DNA of 64,000 nt, from positions 62,001 through 126,000 of IMG/VR virus record IMGVR_UViG_3300022602_000036; one strand, 5' to 3'. The notes beneath the pieces were generated by a model. That model was not told the origin of the DNA. It worked only from the letters and a program-made list of their open reading frames with translations, and ran no database searches. Source of the stretch: a virus. Within the stretch, counting starts at the first letter, position 1. Each line of letters opens with the position of its first letter. This document shows positions 53,442 through 61,575 of the stretch, piece by piece. A program made the position numbers and the translations under genes.

Positions 53442-54017
53442 ATGACAACAAAAGTAGAAAAACCAAAAGAAGATTTTATGACCAGCAAGTGGCGCCCAAT
53501 GATGGCTATGACATACATGGCTACTATTTGGTTTGACTTTATCTTAGGTCCAATTTTATTCAACATTTTACAGTATTACAATCCAGGACAAGCAGTTACT
53601 AGTTGGACACCGTTGACCTTACAAGGTGGTGGCCTATATCACTTGGCAATGGGTACTATTTTAGGTATCTCAGCATACACACGTGGTAAAGAAAAAGTAG
53701 CGGCTATTGAGAACGAAAAACCTTTTAGTGAAGGGTTTGGAGGCACCCCAGTAGCAAGTCCTTCAGCAGAGCCACAATGGGTTAGTGCTCCGCCGCAACA
53801 AGGCATTACTCCACAACAAACATGGGCTCAGCCAGCAGCACCTGTAGCAGATCCAACACCTGCTCCAGTGGTTCCAGCACCAACAACACCAACACCTGCT
53901 CCAGTAGACACTGGTCCTGCTCCAGTAGACAACAGTGTAGTTAGTGATGCACCAGCAGCTGCACCAGCAGTAGATCCAACAGACCCAGATCGTCCACTAC
54001 GTCGCGTAAAAAAATAA
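53442..54017 (+). CDS. Holin-like membrane protein with Pro-rich tail
   Basis: 191 aa. KWRPMMAMTYMATIWFDFIL, GPILFNILQYY and LYHLAMGTILGISAYTRGKE fit the 3TM holin family found in phages and gene transfer agents. The C-terminal ~90 residues are Pro/Ala-rich (TPAPVVPAPTTPTPAPVD), longer than usual for such holins. It has its own late-type promoter, so timing of lysis could be set independently. Confidence 0.75.
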   Translation: MTTKVEKPKEDFMTSKWRPMMAMTYMATIWFDFILGPILFNILQYYNPGQAVTSWTPLTLQGGGLYHLAMGTILGISAYTRGKEKVAAIENEKPFSEGFGGTPVASPSAEPQWVSAPPQQGITPQQTWAQPAAPVADPTPAPVVPAPTTPTPAPVDTGPAPVDNSVVSDAPAAAPAVDPTDPDRPLRRVKK

Positions 54018-54029
54018 ACTAGACATTAG

Positions 54030-54058
54030 TTGACATTAAATAAAAGGTAAGCTATAAT
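54030..54058 (+). promoter_or_regulatory. Sigma70-type promoter
   Basis: TTGACA at 54030-54035 and TATAAT at 54053-54058, 17 bp apart. It is followed by AGGTAAGCTATAATAACATA and a complementary AGTTTACCTTTTTTT, which might also act as a weak terminator for the holin gene. Confidence 0.86.
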
Positions 54059-54098
54059 AACATATAGTTTACCTTTTTTTATCAATCAGGAGTTTGGA

Positions 54099-54815
54099 AT
54101 GTTACAAGGCGAAGAGCAAGGACCTCTATTAGAAAGTCTAATCTATTTAAATCAAAGTAAAGTTATCGTAGAGGTAGGCGTTGCTGAAGCTAAATCTACA
54201 CACTTCTTATGCGAAGGTGCTAAGGCAGTTGGTGGATTTGTATATGGTTATGATCTATGGGACACACATGGATTAAACAATCAATTTGAACATTGGTCTA
54301 GCAAAGAAAAATGTGAAGATTACCTAAAATCAAAAGGTCATGTAAATTTTGAACTCACTAAGATCAACAGCAAAACTCCTGAGTTTCATGAATTAATTAA
54401 GTCAAAGCATCCACGTATTGATCTAGCATTCATTGATGGATGTCACAGCTATGAAGGTATCTTAAATGACTTTAATGCAATCTACCCACAACTAAGTGAA
54501 ACTGGTGTTATTGTATTCCATGATACTATGAGTATTGACGGTTGCAGAGAATTAATGATTGACCTACGTACTAAATTCTTTGATGGTACATTTGATTTAA
54601 TCACATTCCCGTATGGTAGTATGGTCTATGGGGATGGCAACAAAGTTGATCGCCGCACAGGCATCAGCGTACTGGCCAAACGTGGATTTGCTACAATACC
54701 ACAGGCCTGTGACGAAATCTGTAACCTAGATGATCATACACAAGATATCTATGTTAAAGAAGAAGAGTGGTATGAGTCAGAGCTTAAAAAAGCTAAAAAA
54801 GTAAAAACTAAATAA
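54099..54815 (+). CDS. Class I SAM-dependent methyltransferase-like
   Basis: 238 aa. SAM-binding motif I IVEVGVAEAKST, plus GYDLW and LAFIDGCHSYEGILNDF, then YPQLSETGVIVFHDT, as in the Methyltransf_24 / cephalosporin-hydroxylase-like group often found near glycan genes. Its target is unknown. It has its own sigma70-type promoter. Confidence 0.78.
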   Translation: MLQGEEQGPLLESLIYLNQSKVIVEVGVAEAKSTHFLCEGAKAVGGFVYGYDLWDTHGLNNQFEHWSSKEKCEDYLKSKGHVNFELTKINSKTPEFHELIKSKHPRIDLAFIDGCHSYEGILNDFNAIYPQLSETGVIVFHDTMSIDGCRELMIDLRTKFFDGTFDLITFPYGSMVYGDGNKVDRRTGISVLAKRGFATIPQACDEICNLDDHTQDIYVKEEEWYESELKKAKKVKTK

Positions 54816-54817
54816 TA

Positions 54818-54846
54818 TTGACAAAACCTTAATTTTATTGTAATAT
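54818..54846 (+). promoter_or_regulatory. Sigma70-type promoter of dnaJ, probable leaderless start
   Basis: TTGACA at 54818-54823 and TAATAT at 54841-54846, 17 bp apart. The ATG at 54853 lies 6 nt later, at the expected transcript start. Confidence 0.7.
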
Positions 54847-54852
54847 AATAAT

Positions 54853-55710
54853 ATGGCAAACGCATATGAAATATTAGGAGTGCCTAAAGGGGCTTCTGAT
54901 TCAGACATTAAAAAGGCTTACCGCAGGCTTGCGGGCCAACATCACCCTGACAAAGGTGGTGATACAGCCAAATTCCAAGAAATACAAAATGCTTATGAAA
55001 CCCTAAGCGATCCTCAAAAACGTGCTCAACATGATAATCCAAATCCATTTGGGCACGGATTCCAAGGGCATCCAGGTGGCAGTCATTTTGAATTCCACTT
55101 TGGTGGAGGTGGTCCAGAAGACATATTCCAACAGTTTTTTAACCAAGGATTTGGCGGACATAACCCATTTCAAAGACATCAACAACCCCGTCGTAATAAA
55201 GATCTACGTGTGCAATTGACTATTAGTCTAGCCAGCACCTTAGAACAACAAAAGAAAACAATCTCAGTACAGACTACCAAAGGCGATCGTTACAATGTAG
55301 ATGTTGATATCCCTAGAGGTATTAACAATGGCACTACTATCAAGTACACTCAATTGGGTGATAACATGTTTGATACCTTGACAAGAGGTGATTTATATGT
55401 TATAATTAACGTAGAAAATGACAGTCGCTTTGAGATACATGGTATCAACCTAGTAGCTAATTTGGAAATAAACAGCATAGAAGCTATGCTAGGTGTAGAT
55501 AAAATTGTCCAAGGCGTTGATGGAAAAGAGTACGCAGTTAAAATTCCACAAGGCTGTCAATACGGTACTAAATTTGGCCTACAAGGTCAAGGCTTATATC
55601 AAATGAACACACAACATCGTGGGGATTTGATTGTTAACGTTGTAGTTAAGACTCCAGTATTATCTGAACTACAATTAAACATGCTTAGAAACATTAACAT
55701 CATTCAATAA
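54853..55710 (+). CDS. DnaJ-type co-chaperone (no zinc finger)
   Basis: 285 aa. J domain at 1-65 with the HPD motif (31-33, QHHPDKGG), a Gly/Phe-rich linker ([20 protein letters not shown]) and two C-terminal beta domains. The Cys-rich zinc finger of DnaJ is absent, as in CbpA/type II proteins. It stimulates Hsp70 ATPase; the phage has no DnaK in this window, so it would use the host's. The clpA gene follows after 23 nt with a late-type motif between. Confidence 0.92.
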   Translation: MANAYEILGVPKGASDSDIKKAYRRLAGQHHPDKGGDTAKFQEIQNAYETLSDPQKRAQHDNPNPFGHGFQGHPGGSHFEFHFGGGGPEDIFQQFFNQGFGGHNPFQRHQQPRRNKDLRVQLTISLASTLEQQKKTISVQTTKGDRYNVDVDIPRGINNGTTIKYTQLGDNMFDTLTRGDLYVIINVENDSRFEIHGINLVANLEINSIEAMLGVDKIVQGVDGKEYAVKIPQGCQYGTKFGLQGQGLYQMNTQHRGDLIVNVVVKTPVLSELQLNMLRNINIIQ

Positions 55711-55713
55711 ATA
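55706..55713 (+). promoter_or_regulatory. T4-type late promoter motif
   Basis: AATAAATA overlapping the dnaJ stop, 20 nt before the clpA start at 55734. Confidence 0.55.
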
Positions 55714-55733
55714 TTTTTATATAGGACATAATC

Positions 55734-58037
55734 TTGGCTGACATGCAAAACAATCCTGAGATAGAACACATCATTAACACTGCCTGTGTTCTAGCCAAAG
55801 ACTACAAACATGAATATGTTACACTAGAACATCTATTAATTGCCTTAATAGAATCTAAAAACTTTAACAAGTTAGTCACTGACTATGGTGTTGATGTAGA
55901 AAATCTTCTACGCGACTTATATGATTATATTGGTCGTCAAACACATCTAGTCAACGAAATTAAACCAGATCTAACCCCAATGCGTACACACAGCCTAGAG
56001 CGTGTGTTTAATCGTGCATTTACACAGGTCTTGTTTAGTGCTCGTGATCAAATGGAACCTATTGATTTATTCTTGAGCATTAGTCAAGAACCTAATAGCC
56101 ATGCAGCATACTTTATGCTCAAATGGGGTATTAACCGCAAACAACTAATTGACTTTTTTGCAGAACAAAACAGCGATCGTTTTAATCGTGCTAAGAAAGT
56201 TGAAAGTACTAAGAAAGACTTTGCTGATAAGATTCTAGCAGAATACTGCACAGACTTAAACGCACAGGTCGTAGAAGGTAAGATTGATCCCGTAATTGGT
56301 CGTGCTTATGAATTAGAAGAAATTGCACAGGTTCTAGCACGTCGTAATAAATCCAATGTACTTATGATTGGTGATCCTGGTGTGGGCAAGACTGCTATTG
56401 CAGAAGGCCTAGCATATAAGATTGTCAATGGTGAAGTACCAGAATATTTAAAACCTTACACAGTATTCAACTTAGAAATTGGCAGTTTACTAGCTGGTAG
56501 TAAGTATCGTGGCGAGTTTGAAGAAAAACTCAAAGATGTACTACACGCCCTAGGTCAAAAAGGCAACTCAATCTTGTTTATTGATGAAGCACATCAAATG
56601 CAAGGTGCTGGGTCAGGTGGCTCTAGTCAAGTAGACTTTGCTAATATGCTTAAACCAGCATTGGCCAAGGGCAAGATTAAAGTTATTGCATCAACTACGT
56701 TTGAAGAGTATACTCAATCGTTTGAAAAAGATCGTGCGCTAATGCGCAGATTCTACAAACTAAATGTAGATGAACCTACGCCAGCTGTGGCCAAAGATAT
56801 CTTGTACGGATTAAGAACACACTTTGAAAAATTCCACGGCGGGGTTATCACAGATGATGCTATTGAAGCCGCAGTGGATCTAAGTGTACGTTATCAAACA
56901 GACAAACGTTTGCCAGACAAGGCCATTGATTTGATTGACATGAGTTCAGCTAAACTTAAGATTCAAAATCCAGACTTTGTAGTTACTAAACTAGACATTG
57001 TTGATACTATCAGCAAAGCCACTAAGATTCCTAAAGAGAATTTGTTAAGTGAAAAAGCCACAGAAAGTCTAGTTAACCTTGAAGCTACAATCAAGGACAA
57101 ACTATACGGCCAAGATAGTGCTGTAGATCAAGTATTAGAAAAGATCTATGTTGCCAAAGCTGGTATGAAATCACACAACAAGCCTGTAGGTAACTTCTTG
57201 TTCCTAGGACCAACTGGTACTGGTAAAACAGAACTATGTAAACTACTCAGCGAATCGTTGAGCATGAAACTCTTACGCTTTGATATGAGTGAATATCAAG
57301 AGAAGCATGCTATGGCTAAACTTATTGGTGCTCCCCCAGGCTATGTTGGCTATGAAGACGGCAATCTAGGTGGTGGCTTATTGATCAGTGAAATTGAACG
57401 TAACCCACATGCTATTATCTTGTTAGATGAAATTGAAAAAGCACACCCAGATATCAGTAACTTATTGTTACAGATCATGGATGAGGGCTACATTACAGGA
57501 TCTAACGGTAAGAAAGCAGATGCACGTCACTGTATCCTTATCCTTACTTCAAATCTAGGTGCTGCAGATGGTGAACAAAATGCTATTGGTTTTGGTAGAT
57601 CATTGCAAAAAGAAGGCACAGATGACGAAGCGGCTAAGAAGTTCTTTAAACCAGAATTCCGTAACAGACTTGATGCTGTAGTTAAGTTTGGTAAACTTGA
57701 TAAATTGGCTATGAAGAAAATTGTTGTCAAATTCTTAAATGAATTAAATGACCTACTAGAAGAAAAGAATATCAAAGTTCGTTCATCAGAAGCCCTAGTA
57801 GATCACTTAACAGAAGTTGGATTTGATCCTGCAATGGGCGCACGCCCGCTAGCACGTAAGATTAACGAACTTATCAAAGTACCGCTAAGTAAGAAAATCT
57901 TATTTGAGCACATAGAATCTGGTAGTGTAGTTACCGCTGATTACAGTGAAGATGTTGTTAAATTTATTGTAATTCCGCCTGCACTTGATCTATTAGAAAA
58001 CAAAACCGTTGACGAAAACGGCTACATTGTAGCATAA
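55734..58037 (+). CDS. clpA: ClpA-type AAA+ unfoldase
   Basis: 767 aa from TTG 55734 (AGGA 7 nt upstream). Two AAA+ modules: Walker A GDPGVGKT (213-220) and B LFIDEA (281-286), then GPTGTGKT (492-499) and B ILLDEI (562-567). The N domain is a Clp_N repeat. There is no middle coiled coil, which excludes ClpB, and the ClpP-docking loop IGF is at 618-620 (NAIGFGRS). It unfolds and feeds substrates, including tmRNA-tagged proteins, to ClpP. The length compares with E. coli ClpA (758). Confidence 0.93.
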   Translation: MADMQNNPEIEHIINTACVLAKDYKHEYVTLEHLLIALIESKNFNKLVTDYGVDVENLLRDLYDYIGRQTHLVNEIKPDLTPMRTHSLERVFNRAFTQVLFSARDQMEPIDLFLSISQEPNSHAAYFMLKWGINRKQLIDFFAEQNSDRFNRAKKVESTKKDFADKILAEYCTDLNAQVVEGKIDPVIGRAYELEEIAQVLARRNKSNVLMIGDPGVGKTAIAEGLAYKIVNGEVPEYLKPYTVFNLEIGSLLAGSKYRGEFEEKLKDVLHALGQKGNSILFIDEAHQMQGAGSGGSSQVDFANMLKPALAKGKIKVIASTTFEEYTQSFEKDRALMRRFYKLNVDEPTPAVAKDILYGLRTHFEKFHGGVITDDAIEAAVDLSVRYQTDKRLPDKAIDLIDMSSAKLKIQNPDFVVTKLDIVDTISKATKIPKENLLSEKATESLVNLEATIKDKLYGQDSAVDQVLEKIYVAKAGMKSHNKPVGNFLFLGPTGTGKTELCKLLSESLSMKLLRFDMSEYQEKHAMAKLIGAPPGYVGYEDGNLGGGLLISEIERNPHAIILLDEIEKAHPDISNLLLQIMDEGYITGSNGKKADARHCILILTSNLGAADGEQNAIGFGRSLQKEGTDDEAAKKFFKPEFRNRLDAVVKFGKLDKLAMKKIVVKFLNELNDLLEEKNIKVRSSEALVDHLTEVGFDPAMGARPLARKINELIKVPLSKKILFEHIESGSVVTADYSEDVVKFIVIPPALDLLENKTVDENGYIVA

Positions 58038-58097
58038 TAATTTTAGCCGTGAATTTTGCCCTGGTAAATAATAGCATATTATTTAGGAATTATAATC

Positions 58098-58262
58098 GTG
58101 GCAAAATTACATGAAGAAACCGTAGTAATCACAGTGAGTAAACTGCTAAAGAATGACGAAGATGCTTCAGAAATCTTAACCAGTGACACTGTAGCAAGTC
58201 TAGAGGCAGTAGTAGCAGAACTCGCTGGCGCAGGTGCGTTAGTAGAAATAACAGTAGCATAA
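58098..58262 (+). CDS. Small conserved T4-like protein
   Basis: 54 aa from the GTG at 58098 (MAKLHEETVVITVSKLLKND). AGGA lies 9 nt upstream. The MAKLHEE..VI.VS.L pattern and C-terminal LAGAGALVEI are a family I recall in marine T4-like phages. Function unknown; it precedes the glycosyltransferase gene. Confidence 0.7.
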   Translation: MAKLHEETVVITVSKLLKNDEDASEILTSDTVASLEAVVAELAGAGALVEITVA

Positions 58263-58286
58263 TTCAATTTAAAAGAGAGATTTTCA

Positions 58287-59129
58287 ATGAGCAAACAATC
58301 AAAACGTATCAAACCTAACTCACCTAAAATGATGCAGGTTAATGTTCCAGCAGCAAATGCACAATCACAAGCGCAATCTGGACAATTTGACTTTAGTAAA
58401 GTACATGTCCACTTTGGTATCCCAGCATATGGCGGTATGATTACAGAACCTTGCTTTACTAGTTTCTTACGTTTTATCTTAATGGCAAGTAAGATGAACC
58501 TACAATGGTCATTAGACACTATGGTTAATGAGTCATTGGTTACACGTGCTCGTAACAACTTGATGGCTAAGATGATGACCAACACTGCGGCCACACACTT
58601 TATGTTCATTGACGCAGACATCCGCTTCCAACCAGAAGCTATCTTTATGATGCTGGCCACTGATAAAGATGTTATTGGTGGATTGTATCCTAAGAAAGCA
58701 CTACCAATTAGCTATGTAATTAACGTTAAACCTGGTACAATGATTCAAAATGATATTTTCCCAGTAGACACAATGGGCACAGGCTTTATGATGTTCAAAC
58801 GTCATGTATATGAAAAACTATGTGCTGCACATCCAGAAACAAAATACGTGGATGATGTGGGTCTAGGTAAACAATACGAGCCAACCATGTATGCTATCTT
58901 TGACTGTGAGATTGATGAAAAAGGTCACTATCTAAGTGAAGATTGGACATTCTGTCGTCGTTGGGCTAAACTAGGTGGTGAGATCTATGCTCACGCTAAA
59001 GTGTTACTAAACCACAGTGGTCACTATGAGTTTGCAGGTGATCTAAGTGTGTTAACTGGTGGTAAACCAACAATGCCTGATATTACTCCAGACCAAATAG
59101 CTGCAAAACAAGCACAACAAGCAGCCTAA
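58287..59129 (+). CDS. GT-A type glycosyltransferase-like protein
   Basis: 280 aa. FMFIDADIRF (DxD-like metal/nucleotide-sugar motif) and VIGGLYPKK, MGTGFMMFKR, then ISEDWTF-like LSEDWTFCRR fit GT-A glycosyltransferase folds common in T4-like marine phages. It may modify phage DNA, virion or host surface glycan. TAATG overlap to the next gene. Confidence 0.78.
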   Translation: MSKQSKRIKPNSPKMMQVNVPAANAQSQAQSGQFDFSKVHVHFGIPAYGGMITEPCFTSFLRFILMASKMNLQWSLDTMVNESLVTRARNNLMAKMMTNTAATHFMFIDADIRFQPEAIFMMLATDKDVIGGLYPKKALPISYVINVKPGTMIQNDIFPVDTMGTGFMMFKRHVYEKLCAAHPETKYVDDVGLGKQYEPTMYAIFDCEIDEKGHYLSEDWTFCRRWAKLGGEIYAHAKVLLNHSGHYEFAGDLSVLTGGKPTMPDITPDQIAAKQAQQAA

Positions 59130-59575
59130 TGACCGAAGAAAAACTGAGTTTCGTAGTAACCCTTAGTGGTACATTTTGGGAGAAACGACCTCAGTTTTCT
59201 ATTTGGCTTGATGATCACATTGTCATACAGAGTGAAATTCCTGATTCTGCTCAACACCTTATAAAGTTTGAGCATACAATTGGTGAAGGCCCACATAGTC
59301 TTAAAATTCGTTTAGAAAACAAGACCAATGATGACACTGTAATTGAGAATGGTGAAGTCATTAAAGATATGTTGCTGAACATAGATGACATTACCATTGA
59401 TGATATTAGCCTTGGCAATCTATTATGGACTGCTGAATACAAATTAGACAAACCCCAACAATATAATAATCAAACTATTGATCATTTAGATAGCTGTGTT
59501 AATCTAGGGTGGAATGGTACTTACATTCTTAATTTTAGTAGTCCGTTTTACATCTGGTTACTTGAGAAACTCTAA
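59129..59575 (+). CDS. Beta-sandwich carbohydrate-binding-like protein
   Basis: 148 aa. Beta strands with WLDDHIVIQSEI, HSLKIRLENKTND, and WNGTYILNFSSPFYIWLLEK. It resembles small phage proteins whose partner is at 60400 (shared layout RLYVNDDLITERTW ... HTVRIE). Perhaps a carbohydrate-binding or tail-decorating fold. Confidence 0.62.
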   Translation: MTEEKLSFVVTLSGTFWEKRPQFSIWLDDHIVIQSEIPDSAQHLIKFEHTIGEGPHSLKIRLENKTNDDTVIENGEVIKDMLLNIDDITIDDISLGNLLWTAEYKLDKPQQYNNQTIDHLDSCVNLGWNGTYILNFSSPFYIWLLEKL

Positions 59576-59583
59576 GATAAATA
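59576..59583 (+). promoter_or_regulatory. T4-type late promoter motif
   Basis: GATAAATA, 22 nt before the ATG at 59606. Confidence 0.65.
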
Positions 59584-59605
59584 TAGTAACATCTACGGAT
59601 TTACT

Positions 59606-60397
59606 ATGTTATTAACTGAATTATACGAAACTAAACAACCCAAGCATGCAGCATTTTGTTTTGGCCGCATGAACCCGCCTACCATTGGTCACGCTCAACT
59701 AATGGCCACCACACAAAAAGCTGGTAAAGGTGGTGACTATTACATATTCCTTAGTCACACACAAGATCGCAAAGACAATCCCCTAGACTACGATACTAAA
59801 ATCAAATTTATTAAACAGATGTTTCCTAAATATGCTGGCCATGTTAGCACAACTGAGTTACGCACTATCATAGAAATAGCTGGATTTTTATATGATCATG
59901 GATACACACATGTTACCTTTGTAGCGGGTAGTGATAGACTAGAAGCATTCCAAAAACTACTCACCAGTTATAATGGTGTAGAAGGCAAGAAAACCTACTA
60001 TAAATTTGCTAATATTGATTTTGTATCAAGTGGCGAACGTGAAGACGGTGCAGAAGGCGTAGAAGGCGTTAGTGCTAGTCAAGCACGTGCGGCCGCAATG
60101 GCCAATAATATGCAGGCTTTTTCACAGGCCACAGGTGCAGGTAAATTTGCACAGTCACTATTCCAAGCAGTTAGAGCTGGTATGGGTCTAACTGAAAATA
60201 TTGCTGAAGCAGGTGGAGTGGGTGTAGTTAAAGGTGGCGATCGTAGATATAATAACAGTCTAACAGTAGATGTAAAACCTAACACACTTGGTAAAGAAAT
60301 GAAAGCATTTGGTCTAGTAGGCCGCAAAAATCCAGGTGCACCAACACGACAAATTCCAGTTGGTAAGAATGTAGGCAAAGGCAAGAAACCTGTTTAA
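59606..60397 (+). CDS. Nucleotidylyltransferase (NMNAT/cytidylyltransferase-like)
   Basis: 263 aa. FGRMNPPTIGH (19-29) is the adenylyl/cytidylyltransferase H-x-G-H-type motif and SASQAR matches the second ISSTxxR-type motif. Such T4-like proteins are called NMN adenylyltransferase-like. The C-terminal ~90 residues are basic (GKNVGKGKKP) and not part of the core. Confidence 0.82.
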   Translation: MLLTELYETKQPKHAAFCFGRMNPPTIGHAQLMATTQKAGKGGDYYIFLSHTQDRKDNPLDYDTKIKFIKQMFPKYAGHVSTTELRTIIEIAGFLYDHGYTHVTFVAGSDRLEAFQKLLTSYNGVEGKKTYYKFANIDFVSSGEREDGAEGVEGVSASQARAAAMANNMQAFSQATGAGKFAQSLFQAVRAGMGLTENIAEAGGVGVVKGGDRRYNNSLTVDVKPNTLGKEMKAFGLVGRKNPGAPTRQIPVGKNVGKGKKPV

Positions 60398-60399
60398 TC

Positions 60400-60714
60400 A
60401 TGGCAGAAGTTAGTCTGAGTGTACAAGTGCAGGTACTGCAGCCTAGATGGATTGATCATGAACGTAATCGTTATCGCTTGTATGTCAATGATGATCTAAT
60501 TACAGAACGTACTTGGATTTGGAACATAGACACTGTAATTGAAGAAAATATACTAGTTGATGTTCCCCCACACCTATCACATACTGTTAGAATAGAACCT
60601 ATCCTAGAACCTAGGTCTATAGCACAATTTGGCCTACGTAATTTCAAAGTAAACAATTGGCCTAAACCAGATTGGGGTGGTGCGAAGACTCAACTAAGTT
60701 TTATTATAGAATAA
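60400..60714 (+). CDS. Beta-sandwich small protein
   Basis: 104 aa. YRLYVNDDLITERTWIWNID ... HTVRIEPILEP fits the beta-sandwich layout seen at 59129. A small fibre-linked or carbohydrate-binding type protein; function unknown. Confidence 0.62.
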   Translation: MAEVSLSVQVQVLQPRWIDHERNRYRLYVNDDLITERTWIWNIDTVIEENILVDVPPHLSHTVRIEPILEPRSIAQFGLRNFKVNNWPKPDWGGAKTQLSFIIE

Positions 60715-60717
60715 ATA
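60710..60717 (+). promoter_or_regulatory. T4-type late promoter motif
   Basis: AATAAATA, 20 nt before the ATG at 60738. Confidence 0.6.
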
Positions 60718-60737
60718 CACTATATTAGGAAATTATT

Positions 60738-61133
60738 ATGAAACCATCAGAATTTATTAAAGAAGAATTTGACAGCAAAGAATACAATGATGAAGCAGGT
60801 ATGGTAGAAAACAACCTTGTAACTATCATGCGTTCATTAGTAGACTTGGCCAATCACATCAAACACGATGACAATCTACCTGAATGGTGCCAAGAAAAAA
60901 TCGCCGCAGTTAAGGGTATGATGGTTAGTGTTAGTGATTATATTGTCAGTCAAAAATCATTAGGTATTGATCCTAAAGTAGACCAAGTATCAGAAGATGC
61001 CAGTGGCGGTGGTACATCAAGCGGTGGTATTGCTACTACTCCTATGGGTGGCATGGCTAAACGTAGCCAAGTAGGTAGCTTGTTTGGTGGCACTTACCAA
61101 CAACCTAAAAAAAGCAAGGCTAAAAAGAAATAA
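60738..61133 (+). CDS. Conserved phage protein
   Basis: 131 aa. Helical N-terminal two thirds (MKPSEFIKEEFDSKEYNDEA ... VTIMRSLVDLANHIKHDDNL) followed by a Gly/Ser-rich stretch and a Lys-rich C terminus (KKSKAKKK). I recall similar proteins in T4-like phages near the Dps gene; function unknown. It overlaps the next ATG by one base. Confidence 0.66.
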   Translation: MKPSEFIKEEFDSKEYNDEAGMVENNLVTIMRSLVDLANHIKHDDNLPEWCQEKIAAVKGMMVSVSDYIVSQKSLGIDPKVDQVSEDASGGGTSSGGIATTPMGGMAKRSQVGSLFGGTYQQPKKSKAKKK

Positions 61134-61573
61134 TGGATAAGTTTTCAACGCAGTTAAAGATTGCTTTTGCTAGCCAATATGCGTTTGCTATCAAAGCACA
61201 GAACTTTCACTGGAACGTGGAAGGTCCAGAGTTCTATCAACTGCATTTGTTGTTTGAAACAATCTACAACGAAGTCTACGGTGCCGTGGATGATTTTGCA
61301 GAAAATATCCGTAAGATCAAAGCCTATACTCCAGCAAGCCTAGAACGTTTTTCATCATTGACCGCAGTTGATGATGAACTAGCAGTTTTAGATCCACAGG
61401 CTATGGTAGCAGAATTATTGGGCGATGCTGAAAAAATGCAAGAAATTATGAAAGTGTTGTTTGTTGAAGCTGAAAGTCTTGGGCATCACGGCCTAAGCAA
61501 CTTCCTAGCAGATCGTCAAGATGCATTTGCTAAACACGCTTGGTTCTTACGTGCAACACTTAAAGGTAACTAA
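61133..61573 (+). CDS. Dps/ferritin-like protein
   Basis: 146 aa. NFHWNVEGPEFYQLHLLFET, then YNEVYGAVDDFAENIR carries the ferroxidase-centre residues of Dps (H, D, E). Dps cages store iron and protect DNA from peroxide. No long DNA-binding tail is seen. It fits with the SOD and ErpA genes as an iron/oxidative-stress set. Confidence 0.88.
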   Translation: MDKFSTQLKIAFASQYAFAIKAQNFHWNVEGPEFYQLHLLFETIYNEVYGAVDDFAENIRKIKAYTPASLERFSSLTAVDDELAVLDPQAMVAELLGDAEKMQEIMKVLFVEAESLGHHGLSNFLADRQDAFAKHAWFLRATLKGN

Positions 61574-61575
61574 TT

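Noticed and set aside
55734-58037. ClpB-type disaggregase
   Set aside because: The middle coiled-coil domain is absent and an IGF ClpP-docking loop is present, so ClpA is the better call.
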